A stretch of 64,000 nt of DNA from an uncultured Mediterranea sp. (GTDB taxonomy: Bacteria; Bacteroidota; Bacteroidia; Bacteroidales; Bacteroidaceae), in contig NZ_CABUOL010000005.1 of the NCBI RefSeq assembly GCF_902493215.1, positions 1 through 64,000 on the forward strand, written 5' to 3'. The notes beneath the pieces were generated by a model. It worked only from the letters and a program-made list of their open reading frames with translations, made no database searches and was not told the origin of the DNA. The position numbers and the translations under genes were made by a program. Each line of letters begins with the position of its first letter. The stretch's first letter is position 1. This document shows positions 33,697 through 43,934 of this stretch, piece by piece.

Positions 33697-33805
33697 TACT
33701 TTTTCTTTCGCTTTCCCGAAATATAATGATACCCCAAAAAAGAACTCCGGAGGTTCAGCCCTTACCCTTTTCTTTGGGCAGAGGGTATATCAAAATAGAG
33801 GTATC

Positions 33806-33958
33806 TGAGACTCTCCTCCTTCCGGAAGGAGGAGTACCCGATAGGGGGAGGTGGTAGGTGAATACAGAATGCGTTGAATGATAACTTTTCGCGAAAACCT
33901 ACCACCCCGCCCTTTGGGCACCCCTCCTTCCAGAAGGAGAGGAGTTAAAATAGTCTCA
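33806..33958. repeat. MITE-like palindromic element
   Basis: About 153 bp start TGAGAC and end GTCTCA. Subterminal palindromes (CTCCTTCCGGAAGGAG and CTCCTTCCAGAAGGAG) and an inner inverted pair (AGGTGGTAGGT with ACCTACCACC) give it a multi-hairpin fold. It has no ORF. It looks like a non-autonomous repeat; no transposase is nearby. Confidence 0.65.
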
Positions 33959-33984
33959 CTTCATTAGAACACACCCTCACAATT

Positions 33985-34289
33985 ACGCTCACGCTCAACG
34001 CTCACCCGGCGCTCCCTGTCGAGCGAAAACAGTCTCAGAGCCACTTTTACAACTTTCCATCGTACTCCGGCAGCCCACTTTCCATCACCCGTCTGAGCGG
34101 ATAAATGTCCCACACCCTTCCGGCCATCCCCCTCTCCTGCAGCAGGCACGTCAGGATGTCGAAGACGACATTGTCAAACTGAAATTGTCCCACTCTCATC
34201 TTTTCATTATTTTCGGACAAATACAGCTCCTTACCACAACGGTTCTCTCTCGAGGGGGCGCTCGAGGGTGAGCGTTGAGCGTTGAGCGC
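33985..34289. repeat. About 300-bp segment between imperfect 40-bp inverted repeats
   Basis: The left arm (33985-34024) contains CGCTCAACGCTCACCC and the right arm (34248-34289) its near complement GGTGAGCGTTGAGCG, with short CTCGAG-rich extensions. The interior holds a 50-codon ORF (34047-34199). It may be a small non-autonomous mobile cassette. Confidence 0.45.
34047..34199 (-). CDS. Doubtful small hypothetical ORF
   Basis: A 50-residue frame (MRVGQFQFDNVVFDILTCLL at its start) inside the inverted-repeat segment. There is no recognisable domain, signal or promoter, and the frame could be chance. From 34290 to 34600 nothing coding was seen. Confidence 0.2.
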   Translation of the reverse strand: MRVGQFQFDNVVFDILTCLLQERGMAGRVWDIYPLRRVMESGLPEYDGKL

Positions 34290-34610
34290 TTTCGGCTCAG
34301 CCAAAAGCAACGATTTATTTTGTACAACTCACTGATATTCAACCAATAACACCTTCCGAATTCACATCGCATCCGGTATGGAGTCTGCCAATCCTACCAC
34401 CGGCGTTTTTTCCCAAATTTCCAGTTTGTCCAACGAAATTATTTTACAGAAGATTCATCCTGCTCCAGAAGCCGCCCGTAACGGTGTCCTTTGACAAAGC
34501 CGCAGACAGGTCCCGTGTAAGGCGGGGAAGGAAAACTCATCCGGATAGGAAACCGCTTTGTCTGCCGCCAAAAAAAGGTTTCCTGCGCCTCCGTTCCGCA
34601 TTTCTTTTTG

Positions 34611-34618
34611 TACTTTTG
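34611..34618 (+). promoter_or_regulatory. -7 box of the cobI-like gene
   Basis: TACTTTTG fits TAnnTTTG and lies 33 bp before the start codon. No TTTG is found at the -33 position and no clear cobalamin riboswitch precedes it. Confidence 0.45.
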
Positions 34619-34650
34619 CCCCCGCAAACCCCTAAACGAAAGAAAAACCT

Positions 34651-35358
34651 ATGAACCACTCTCCCATTCTGTTCATTTCCCTGGGCCCCGGCGACCCGGA
34701 ACTCATCACACTGAAGGGCTGGAAGGCCCTGCAGGCGGCCGACATCGTGTTCTGCCCCGAGACGGCGGGACGCGACGGACAACGCACTTCGCGCGCGGCC
34801 GACATCGTACGCCAGCTCGACGTCGACGACAACCATATCCGCCGCTTCCTGCTGCCCATGAGCAAACGGCGCGAGGCGGCGCTCGAGGCCTACGACGGCG
34901 TCTATGCCCAGGCTCGGGCCTTGCAGGACGAGGGAATGCGCGTGTGCATCGTGGCCGAAGGCGATGCGGGCTTCTACTCGTCCGTGCACTACGTCTTCGA
35001 GCGGTTGCAGGCCGACGGGCGGGCTGTGGAACACGTGGCGGGTATCCCTGCCTTTATCGCCGCAGGCGCCCTGGCGGGGCTGCACACGGCCAGCCAGGAG
35101 CAGCGGCTCACGGTGCTGCCCGGCACGGCGACTGCACAGGAGCTGGAGCGGCTGGTGGGCGACGGCGGCACGGTGGTGGTGATGAAGCTGTCGCAGTGTG
35201 CCGACGAGGTACAACGCTGCATCAGACTGCATCCTGAATACACGTACCACTACTTCGAGAACGTGGGTACGCCAGCAGAGTTCTACACGTGCGACGCGGC
35301 GACGGTGGTATCGCGCCATTTCCCCTACTTCTCACTGATGATTGTGCAGCGACAGTGA
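34651..35358 (+). CDS. cobI: Precorrin-2 C20-methyltransferase-like protein
   Basis: A 235-residue SAM-dependent corrin/porphyrin methyltransferase. The N-terminal motif FISLGPGDPELITLKGWKAL and GVYAQARALQDEGMRVCIVAEGDAGFY-type core are typical of the CobI/CbiL group, which methylates C20 of precorrin-2 (or cobalt-precorrin-2) in adenosylcobalamin synthesis. It stands alone here, with no other cob or cbi gene in the window. It is transcribed away from the ABC importer. Assignment to C20 rather than another corrin position rests on the N-terminal motif. Confidence 0.8.
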   Translation: MNHSPILFISLGPGDPELITLKGWKALQAADIVFCPETAGRDGQRTSRAADIVRQLDVDDNHIRRFLLPMSKRREAALEAYDGVYAQARALQDEGMRVCIVAEGDAGFYSSVHYVFERLQADGRAVEHVAGIPAFIAAGALAGLHTASQEQRLTVLPGTATAQELERLVGDGGTVVVMKLSQCADEVQRCIRLHPEYTYHYFENVGTPAEFYTCDAATVVSRHFPYFSLMIVQRQ

Positions 35359-35510
35359 AACCGGCAAGGATGCTTTCAACAAGTGTTAACGTATCTTGCC
35401 GGAGTTAAAACAGATTGTTCCAAAAGTACGTTTTAGCATCCAAAACAGTATAATCAATCAAAAAAATCTGTTGAAAAGCACATTTCTGCCGAATTGTTTT
35501 TAATTTTGCA

Positions 35511-35518
35511 TGGCAAGT
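35511..35518 (+). promoter_or_regulatory. -7 box of the ATP synthase operon
   Basis: TAATTTTG matches TAnnTTTG. It lies 77 bp before the atpD start codon, leaving an untranslated leader of about 70 nt. No good -33 box is seen. The rest of 35359-35595 holds no gene. Confidence 0.45.
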
Positions 35519-35592
35519 GGATAGAAGATATGCCCTACCCATCCTTGCATAGAAAAAAGGAGTTTACTAATAGAATATAGATAAATAATTAG

Positions 35593-37116
<1,524 letters not shown>

Positions 37117-37170
37117 TGTATTGCGGCAAAAGGAGAACAACCTGCAAGGCCGCAGTAAACCAACAATCAA

Positions 37171-37425
37171 ATGAGTGCAATGAAGAATTTACAGTTGACT
37201 ATCGTATCACCGGAAAAGAAACTCTTCGAGGGTGAGGTGAAGCAAGTCACCTTACCGGGTATATTGGGTTCCTTTACAATCCTGCCGCAACATGCGCCCA
37301 TCGTGTCCTCGCTGACACGCGGGAAACTTTCGTATGTGCCGGCAGACGGAACGGTACAGAATCTGGATATAATGGGAGGATTTATGGAAATGAATGACAA
37401 CAACGTATCTGTCTGCATCAACTGA
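37171..37425 (+). CDS. atpC: F1 ATP synthase epsilon subunit, short form
   Basis: An 84-residue protein consisting only of the N-terminal beta-sandwich (LTIVSPEKKLFEGEVKQVTL; GILGSFTILPQHAPIVSSL). The C-terminal helical hairpin that inhibits ATP hydrolysis in E. coli is missing. Start at ATG 37171 or 37180. Confidence 0.93.
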   Translation: MSAMKNLQLTIVSPEKKLFEGEVKQVTLPGILGSFTILPQHAPIVSSLTRGKLSYVPADGTVQNLDIMGGFMEMNDNNVSVCIN

Positions 37426-37461
37426 TAAAGTAACGGTTACATTGAAAAAACGAATGACGAC

Positions 37462-37869
37462 GTGAGCAAGACAAAACGCAATTATCTGATACAAACAGCT
37501 ATGCTGACCTTGCTGTTGGGAGTGGCAGGAGGATGGATTTACTTCAAAATAAATCCGCATCACTATTTTGACGGATATCCGCTGATACCATGCTACTTCT
37601 TCCTGTTCGGGTGGCTGATGATCAACATAGTGGAGTGGAGCCGGAAAAAAATGCCCGGCAAATTGCTGCAGATTTATATGTTGCTCCGCGTAATGCGGAT
37701 GCTCGCTTCGTTCATCCTGATGGTACTTTATTGCGTGATAGTCCGTGAGGAAGCGCAATCCTTCCTGCTGACATTCATTGCCAACTATCTGATATATTTA
37801 ACGTATGACTCCTGGTTCTTCTTTACATTCGAAGTAAACAAGAAGTCGCAAAAAGAACACAGAAAATGA
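37462..37869 (+). CDS. Hypothetical membrane protein of the atp operon
   Basis: A 135-residue protein with about four TM segments (YLIQTAMLTLLLGVAGGWIY; YFFLFGWLMINIVEW; ASFILMVLYCVIV; ending with a Lys-rich tail). It opens with GTG at 37462 and overlaps atpB by 4 bp (ATGA). Its position and topology recall the small accessory membrane proteins AtpI/AtpZ that precede atpB in other phyla, but no sequence similarity is evident. Confidence 0.8.
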   Translation: MSKTKRNYLIQTAMLTLLLGVAGGWIYFKINPHHYFDGYPLIPCYFFLFGWLMINIVEWSRKKMPGKLLQIYMLLRVMRMLASFILMVLYCVIVREEAQSFLLTFIANYLIYLTYDSWFFFTFEVNKKSQKEHRK

Positions 37870-38996
37870 AACGATTGTGTAAAATATGGACTGGATTATG
37901 CGTCATGGCAGTACTCCTGACGGTATGTTCTGTCCCCGCATCGGCCGCCGATTCTTCTACGGGACAAGCGGAAGAAGAAAAAGTGGACATCAAGGAGATT
38001 GTATTCGGACATATCGGAGATGCATACGAATGGCACATCACCTCATGGGGAGACACTCACCTCACCATTCCCCTGCCGGTCATCGTCTACAGCCGGACAA
38101 GCGGATGGCACGTCTTTTCGTCGGCCCGCCTGGAAGAGAACGGAGGAAGTTACGAAGGACTGTCCATCGCTCCGGCAGGCAGCCCCTACGAAGGCAAGCT
38201 GGTTGAGCATGACAGCGCCGGCAACGAAATCCGGCCTTTTGACCTTTCGATCACGAAAGTGGTACTTGCCCTGCTGATCAACAGCCTGTTGCTGGTAGCC
38301 ATCATTCTCGGAGTGGCCCGGTGGTACAAGAGACACCCCAAAGAAGGTGCTGCCCCCGGCGGCTTTGTCGGCCTGATGGAGATGCTCATCATGATGGTCC
38401 ATGATGATATCATCAAAAGCTGTGTAGGTCCCAATTACAAGAAATTTGCCCCCTACCTGCTGACGGCCTTCTTCTTCATCTTCATCAACAACCTGATGGG
38501 ACTGGTGCCTTTCTTTCCCGGAGGTGCCAATGTAACAGGAAACATTGCTGTGACGATGGTATTGGCATTCTGCACTTTCCTGGCCGTCAACCTGTTCGGC
38601 ACCAAAACATATTGGAAAGACATTTTCTGGCCCGATGTGCCCTGGTGGCTGAAGGTGCCTGTCCCCATGATGCCTTTCATCGAATTCTTCGGAATCCTGA
38701 CCAAGCCTTTCGCCCTGATGATCCGTCTGTTTGCCAATATGCTGGCTGGCCATGTGGCAATGCTGGTACTGACCGGACTGATTTTCATCTCGGCCAGCAT
38801 GGGTCCTGCACTGAACGGCACACTGACGGTAACCTCTGTCCTGTTCAACCTGTTCATGAATGCGCTCGAACTGCTGGTGGCCTTTATACAGGCCTATGTA
38901 TTCACCATGCTTTCGGCTGTATTCATCGGTTTGGCCCAGGAAGACCATTCCCATAAAGAAGAAAACAAATTGGAAGAAAAACAATTGATAAAATAA
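37866..38996 (+). CDS. atpB: Fo ATP synthase subunit a with long N-terminal extension
   Basis: A 376-residue protein. The conserved Arg needed for proton transfer is in ALMIRLFANMLAGH and the last helices are typical (NALELLVAFIQAYVFTMLSAVF). About 130 residues precede the first Fo helix: a signal-like segment (MAVLLTVCSVPASA) and a hydrophilic stretch expected outside. Other bacteria have subunit a of about 240-290 residues. Extended forms are known in Bacteroidetes. Confidence 0.96.
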   Translation: MKRLCKIWTGLCVMAVLLTVCSVPASAADSSTGQAEEEKVDIKEIVFGHIGDAYEWHITSWGDTHLTIPLPVIVYSRTSGWHVFSSARLEENGGSYEGLSIAPAGSPYEGKLVEHDSAGNEIRPFDLSITKVVLALLINSLLLVAIILGVARWYKRHPKEGAAPGGFVGLMEMLIMMVHDDIIKSCVGPNYKKFAPYLLTAFFFIFINNLMGLVPFFPGGANVTGNIAVTMVLAFCTFLAVNLFGTKTYWKDIFWPDVPWWLKVPVPMMPFIEFFGILTKPFALMIRLFANMLAGHVAMLVLTGLIFISASMGPALNGTLTVTSVLFNLFMNALELLVAFIQAYVFTMLSAVFIGLAQEDHSHKEENKLEEKQLIK

Positions 38997-39011
38997 CCCT
39001 TTAAAATTTAG

Positions 39012-39275
<264 letters not shown>

Positions 39276-39360
39276 TTTTGTAAAACCTATCAATCTGCAT
39301 CGGGCATCACCGCCCTGCGTGACAGGATGCCCGTACAGATTGTCAAATAACGAAAGAATT

Positions 39361-39867
39361 ATGTCATTGTTATTACCCGACAGTGGTCTGCTGTTCTGGA
39401 TGGTCCTTTCCTTCGGCATCGTCTTTGCCATTCTGGCCAAGTATGGTTTTCCCATCATCACCCGGATGGTGGAAGAGCGGAAAGCCTACATCGACCAGTC
39501 GATGAAGGTTGCCCGGGAAGCCAACGCCCAACTTGCCCGCCTGAAAGAGGAAAGCGACGCCTTGGTAGCTTCGGCCAGCAAAGAACAGGGACGCATCTTG
39601 CGGGAGGCGATGCAGGAACGTGACAAGATAATCGCCGACGCGCGCAAGCAGGCCGAAATGGCAGCGCAAAAGGAGCTGGACGAAGTACGGATGCAGATCC
39701 AACAGGAAAAGGAAGAGGCTATCCGTGACATCCGCCGGCAAGTGGCTGTTCTATCTGTAGACATTGCCGAAAAGGTGCTTCGGAAGAATCTGGACGAGAA
39801 GCACGAACAGATGGACATGATAGAGCGCATGCTTGACGAGATGCTGTCCGCACCCAAAAAGAACTAA
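39361..39867 (+). CDS. atpF: Fo ATP synthase subunit b
   Basis: A 168-residue protein from ATG 39361, with one N-terminal TM helix ([21 protein letters not shown]) and a long charged coiled coil forming the peripheral stalk. An upstream in-frame start at 39319 would add 14 residues before the membrane helix and is unlikely. Confidence 0.96.
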   Translation: MSLLLPDSGLLFWMVLSFGIVFAILAKYGFPIITRMVEERKAYIDQSMKVAREANAQLARLKEESDALVASASKEQGRILREAMQERDKIIADARKQAEMAAQKELDEVRMQIQQEKEEAIRDIRRQVAVLSVDIAEKVLRKNLDEKHEQMDMIERMLDEMLSAPKKN

Positions 39868-39887
39868 GAAGATAAATCAAAAATAAG

Positions 39888-40448
39888 ATGGATATAGGAA
39901 TTGTTTCCATGCGATATGCAAAAGCATTGATCGACTATGCCTACAACAGTGGCAAGGAAGATGTGATGTACAGAGAATTCAGCACACTGGCCCGAAGCTT
40001 CGAGAAACATCCCGAACTGCGAGCCGCTCTGCTGAACCCCATTCTCTCTGCAGATGACAAGTTCAAGCTTGTCTGTACGGCAGCAACCGGCGAACAACCG
40101 GCCAGCGACGAATTCAAGCGCTCTGTCGCCTTGATACAGAAAAACAGGCGTGAAGGGCTCCTGCAATACATCAGCCTGTCGTTCCAGACACTGTATCGCA
40201 GAAAGAAGCATATCGGTACCGCCAAACTGACAACCGCCATACCGGTCAGCCAGGAAGTGGAGGAACGCATCCGCCAGACCGCCTCTTCCCTTCTGCACGC
40301 ACACATGGAACTGCAGACAGAAGTCAATCCTGAGATTGAAGGTGGATTTGTCTTCGACATCAACGATTATCGGCTGGACGCCAGCATAGCTACCCAGCTC
40401 AAGAAAGTGAAACAGCAGTTCATAGACAAGAACCGGCGAATCGTATAA
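39888..40448 (+). CDS. atpH: F1 ATP synthase delta subunit
   Basis: A 186-residue protein of the delta/OSCP family (MRYAKALIDYAYNSGKED at the N-terminus, EVNPEIEGGFVFDINDYRLD near the C-terminus). It joins the peripheral stalk to F1. It lies 20 bp after atpF. Confidence 0.95.
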   Translation: MDIGIVSMRYAKALIDYAYNSGKEDVMYREFSTLARSFEKHPELRAALLNPILSADDKFKLVCTAATGEQPASDEFKRSVALIQKNRREGLLQYISLSFQTLYRRKKHIGTAKLTTAIPVSQEVEERIRQTASSLLHAHMELQTEVNPEIEGGFVFDINDYRLDASIATQLKKVKQQFIDKNRRIV

Positions 40449-40523
40449 CCTTTCCCTGTTCGGACTGAGGGACTGCAGGTTTCGGAGTTTGTAAATAAAG
40501 TAATCTGTAAAATAGCAAAACAA

Positions 40524-42110
40524 ATGTTGTCTGAAAATATAAAAGTAAGCGAAGTATCCGACGTCTTGCGCAAACAGCTCGAAGGCATTGATACCCGCGT
40601 CCAGCTGGACGAAATCGGTACGGTGCTTCAGGTAAGCGACGGTGTGGCCCGCATCTACGGACTGCACAACGCCGAAGCCAATGAGCTGCTTGAGTTTGAC
40701 AACGGCATCAAAGCCATCGTAATGAACCTGGAAGAAGACAATGTAGGTGCCGTGCTACTGGGACCTACCGACAAAATCAAGGAAGGGTTCACCGTGAAGC
40801 GTACCAAGCGCATCGCTTCCATTATGGTGGGCGAAGGTATGCTGGGGCGTGTCATCGACCCGCTGGGCGTACCACTCGACGGCAAAGGTCTGATAGGCGG
40901 CGAGCTCTGTGAAATGCCGCTGGAGCGCAAAGCCCCCGGCGTCATCTTCAGGCAGCCGGTCAACCAACCGTTGCAGACGGGCCTGAAGGCAGTAGACGCC
41001 ATGATTCCTATCGGCCGCGGACAACGTGAGCTGATTATCGGCGACCGCCAGACAGGAAAAACAGCTATTGCCATCGATACCATCATCAACCAGCGGGCCA
41101 ACTACGAAGCGGGCGATCCCGTGTACTGTATCTACGTAGCCATCGGTCAGAAAGGTTCTACCGTTGCCACCATCGTCAATACCCTGCGCCAGTATGGTGC
41201 CATGGACTATACCATCGTCGTGGCCGCAACGGCCGGCGATCCTGCCGCCCTGCAATACTACGCACCGTTTGCCGGTGCAGCCATCGGCGAATACTTCCGC
41301 GATACCGGCCGTCATGCGCTGGTCGTTTACGACGACTTGTCCAAACAGGCCGTGGCCTATCGTGAGGTATCCTTGATTCTGCGCCGTCCTTCCGGACGTG
41401 AAGCCTATCCGGGCGATATCTTCTACCTGCACTCCCGCCTGCTGGAGCGTGCCGCCAAGATTATCAACCAGCCCGAAGTGGCTGCCCAGATGAACGACCT
41501 GCCCGACAGCCTGAAGGGAAAAGTCAAAGGCGGCGGTTCGCTGACAGCCCTGCCCATCATCGAGACACAGGCCGGCGACGTTTCGGCGTATATCCCGACC
41601 AACGTTATCTCCATTACCGACGGCCAGATATTCCTTGACAGCAACCTCTTCAACCAGGGCAACCGCCCCGCCATCGATGTGGGTATCTCGGTAAGCCGTG
41701 TGGGCGGTAATGCCCAGATCAAGGCCATGAAGAAGGTGGCCGGTACGCTGAAGATAGACCAGGCCCAATACCGCGAACTGGAAGCTTTCTCCAAATTCAG
41801 CGGCGATATGGACCCCGTTACGGCGCTCACCATCGACAAAGGACAGAAGAACACGCGGCTCCTCGTACAGCCCCAGTACAGCCCGATGCCGGTCGAAAAG
41901 CAGGTTGCCATCCTCTACTGCGGCACACACGGACTGCTGAAAAACGTTCCGCTGGCCAAAGTGAGCGACTTTGAACGCAGTTTCCTCGATTCACTCGAAA
42001 TGAGCCACCGGGAAGACGTGCTCGATGTGCTCAAGAAAGGTGTCATCGACGACGATGTATGCAGGAAATTGGAGGAGACAGCCGAAATGGTAGCCCGTCA
42101 ATTCTCATAA
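40524..42110 (+). CDS. atpA: F1 ATP synthase alpha subunit
   Basis: A 528-residue non-catalytic nucleotide-binding subunit with P-loop [13 protein letters not shown] and the family segment [20 protein letters not shown]. It alternates with beta in the F1 head. Confidence 0.98.
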   Translation: MLSENIKVSEVSDVLRKQLEGIDTRVQLDEIGTVLQVSDGVARIYGLHNAEANELLEFDNGIKAIVMNLEEDNVGAVLLGPTDKIKEGFTVKRTKRIASIMVGEGMLGRVIDPLGVPLDGKGLIGGELCEMPLERKAPGVIFRQPVNQPLQTGLKAVDAMIPIGRGQRELIIGDRQTGKTAIAIDTIINQRANYEAGDPVYCIYVAIGQKGSTVATIVNTLRQYGAMDYTIVVAATAGDPAALQYYAPFAGAAIGEYFRDTGRHALVVYDDLSKQAVAYREVSLILRRPSGREAYPGDIFYLHSRLLERAAKIINQPEVAAQMNDLPDSLKGKVKGGGSLTALPIIETQAGDVSAYIPTNVISITDGQIFLDSNLFNQGNRPAIDVGISVSRVGGNAQIKAMKKVAGTLKIDQAQYRELEAFSKFSGDMDPVTALTIDKGQKNTRLLVQPQYSPMPVEKQVAILYCGTHGLLKNVPLAKVSDFERSFLDSLEMSHREDVLDVLKKGVIDDDVCRKLEETAEMVARQFS

Positions 42111-42203
42111 ACAGACGGATTTCGGGTTATATCCGTACAGACCGGTACAGGTCTTGCGGTTATAACCCGGAATCCCCGATATATCATTCATAATCATTCA
42201 GAA

Positions 42204-43097
42204 ATGGCTTCACTCAAAGAGGTAAAAAATAGAATCAATTCTGTAAAAAGTACCCGTCAGATCACTTCGGCCATGAAGATGGTGGCTTCTGCAAAGCTTC
42301 ACAAGGCGCAGGGACAGATTGAAAACATGTATCCCTACCAGCAGAAACTGAACGAAATCCTGACGAACTTTTTGGGAACCGACATTACAGTGGAATCTCC
42401 CTATACCGAAGTACGCCCCGTAACGAAAGTTGCCGTCGTCGTCTTTTCGTCCAACAGTTCGCTGTGCGGTGCCTTCAACTCCAACGTGGTGAAAATGCTC
42501 GAACATACGCTGGAAGAATACAGCACGCTCGGCAAAGAAAACATTCTCCTCTACCCGGTGGGCAAAAAAGTGGAAGAAGCCGTCAGAAAACTGGGATATA
42601 CCCCGCAAGGCAGTTATCAGGATATGGCCGACAAACCGTCCTATACCGAGGCTTACCAGCTGGCCGAACAGCTGATGGCACTGTATGCCGGGAAGGCTGT
42701 AGACCGCGTCGTACTGATTTACCACCACTTCAAGTCCATGGGATCGCAGGTGCTGACAAAGGAAAACTACCTTCCCCTCGATCTGGAACAAATGGCCATG
42801 CAGGTGGCCATGCACCCCGACAAGAAGGAAATGGCTTCCTACAACAATGACTACATTGTCGAACCGTCGGTCGGCGAACTGATAGCCGAACTGCTTCCCA
42901 AGGTGCTGTGCCAAAAGGTGTTCACCGTATTGCAGGATTCCAATGCATCCGAACATGCCGCCCGAATGCTGGCCATGCAGGCTGCGACAGACAATGCCAA
43001 TGAACTGATTCAGGACCTGACACTGCAATACAACAAGAGCCGACAGCAGGCCATCACAAACGAACTGCTCGATATTATCGGCGGTAGCCTGAGGTAA
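42204..43097 (+). CDS. atpG: F1 ATP synthase gamma subunit
   Basis: A 297-residue central-stalk subunit with the conserved N-terminal helix (KEVKNRINSVKSTRQITSAM) and C-terminal helix (LQYNKSRQQAITNELLDIIG). Last gene of the operon. Confidence 0.97.
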   Translation: MASLKEVKNRINSVKSTRQITSAMKMVASAKLHKAQGQIENMYPYQQKLNEILTNFLGTDITVESPYTEVRPVTKVAVVVFSSNSSLCGAFNSNVVKMLEHTLEEYSTLGKENILLYPVGKKVEEAVRKLGYTPQGSYQDMADKPSYTEAYQLAEQLMALYAGKAVDRVVLIYHHFKSMGSQVLTKENYLPLDLEQMAMQVAMHPDKKEMASYNNDYIVEPSVGELIAELLPKVLCQKVFTVLQDSNASEHAARMLAMQAATDNANELIQDLTLQYNKSRQQAITNELLDIIGGSLR

Positions 43098-43146
43098 AAA
43101 AATACTAATAATCCCCGAAAGGCAGGCTATTTACAGGAAAATAGCT

Positions 43147-43154
43147 TATCTTTG
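43147..43154 (+). promoter_or_regulatory. -7 box of the DUF1573 gene
   Basis: TATCTTTG matches TAnnTTTG, 33 bp before the start codon; no clear -33 box. It makes the DUF1573 gene independent of the atp operon. Confidence 0.5.
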
Positions 43155-43186
43155 CCGCCATAGTAATCTGAAAAAGTGTAGAAAAC

Positions 43187-43576
43187 ATGAAGAGAGCATT
43201 TTTGTATATGTTATTTGCCGTGTTGGGCATGGGATATGCCATGGCACAGGCTGAAATCAAGTTCGACAAGACCACGGCCAACCTGGGTACATTCCCCGAG
43301 GAGAAACCGGTAGTAAGCTGTGTCTTCACATTCACCAACATCGGCGACGCTCCGCTGGTCATCCACCAGGCTGTAGCTTCCTGTGGTTGCACCGTTCCCG
43401 AATATACCCAGGAGCCTGTGCTTCCCGGCAAGAAGGGTACCATCAAGGTGACCTATAACGGTACCGGCAAATATCCCGGCCACTTCAAGAAGTCCATAAC
43501 AGTGCGTACCAATGCCAAAACCGAGCTGATGCGCCTGTTTATCGAAGGAGACATGACGCCGAAAGCCGAAAAATAA
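43187..43576 (+). CDS. DUF1573 secreted protein
   Basis: A 129-residue protein with a signal peptide (MGYAMAQA) and a single DUF1573 immunoglobulin-like domain (FTNIGDAPLVIHQAVASCGC, then VTYNGTGKYPGHFKKSI). It carries the same SCGCT motif as the DUF1573 halves of the two peptide-locus lipoproteins, but without a thioredoxin domain. Function unknown; the domain is very common in Bacteroidetes. Confidence 0.88.
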   Translation: MKRAFLYMLFAVLGMGYAMAQAEIKFDKTTANLGTFPEEKPVVSCVFTFTNIGDAPLVIHQAVASCGCTVPEYTQEPVLPGKKGTIKVTYNGTGKYPGHFKKSITVRTNAKTELMRLFIEGDMTPKAEK

Positions 43577-43605
43577 AGGAACGACATACAACATCATAAC
43601 CGAAG

Positions 43606-43753
43606 AGGTTGTCTTATAATAGAGAAGTACTAATACAATGTCATTCTGAACGTAGTGAAGAATCTTGAAAACAGTTGTTTGTGTATTGAGATCCTTCACT
43701 TTGTTCAGGATGACATTGTGTTTTGATAATACCCTTCTATTTTGAGACAACTT
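43606..43753. repeat. MITE-like inverted-repeat element
   Basis: The ends GTTGTCTtAtAATAGAgAAG and CTTCTATTTTGAGACAAC are inverted repeats. Nested inside is a second pair, TGTCATTCTGAACGtAGTGA at 43638 and its near complement ending TGACATTGT at 43718. Repeats containing TCATTCTGAACGAAGTGAAG are widespread in Bacteroidetes genomes. No ORF inside; the remainder of 43577-43934 is non-coding. Confidence 0.75.
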
Positions 43754-43934
43754 TTTTCTTTTTATCAGAATGCTCCCCGAAAATCTCTTTACCGCACAGC
43801 CTGCATCTGCCGCACCGCATTTATAGCACTGATTATTTTGACACCTCCCGTTTTTTTGCTTTCTTTGACCTCACAAAAAACAAGGAGTATATGGCCTATT
43901 CATTTAATCAAAAAACAATATCAAACATTCTACT

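Noticed and set aside
34480..34610. Possible cobalamin riboswitch before the cobI-like gene
   Set aside because: Pieces such as AAAGCCGCAGACAGG recall a B12 box, but the order and the other conserved segments do not match.
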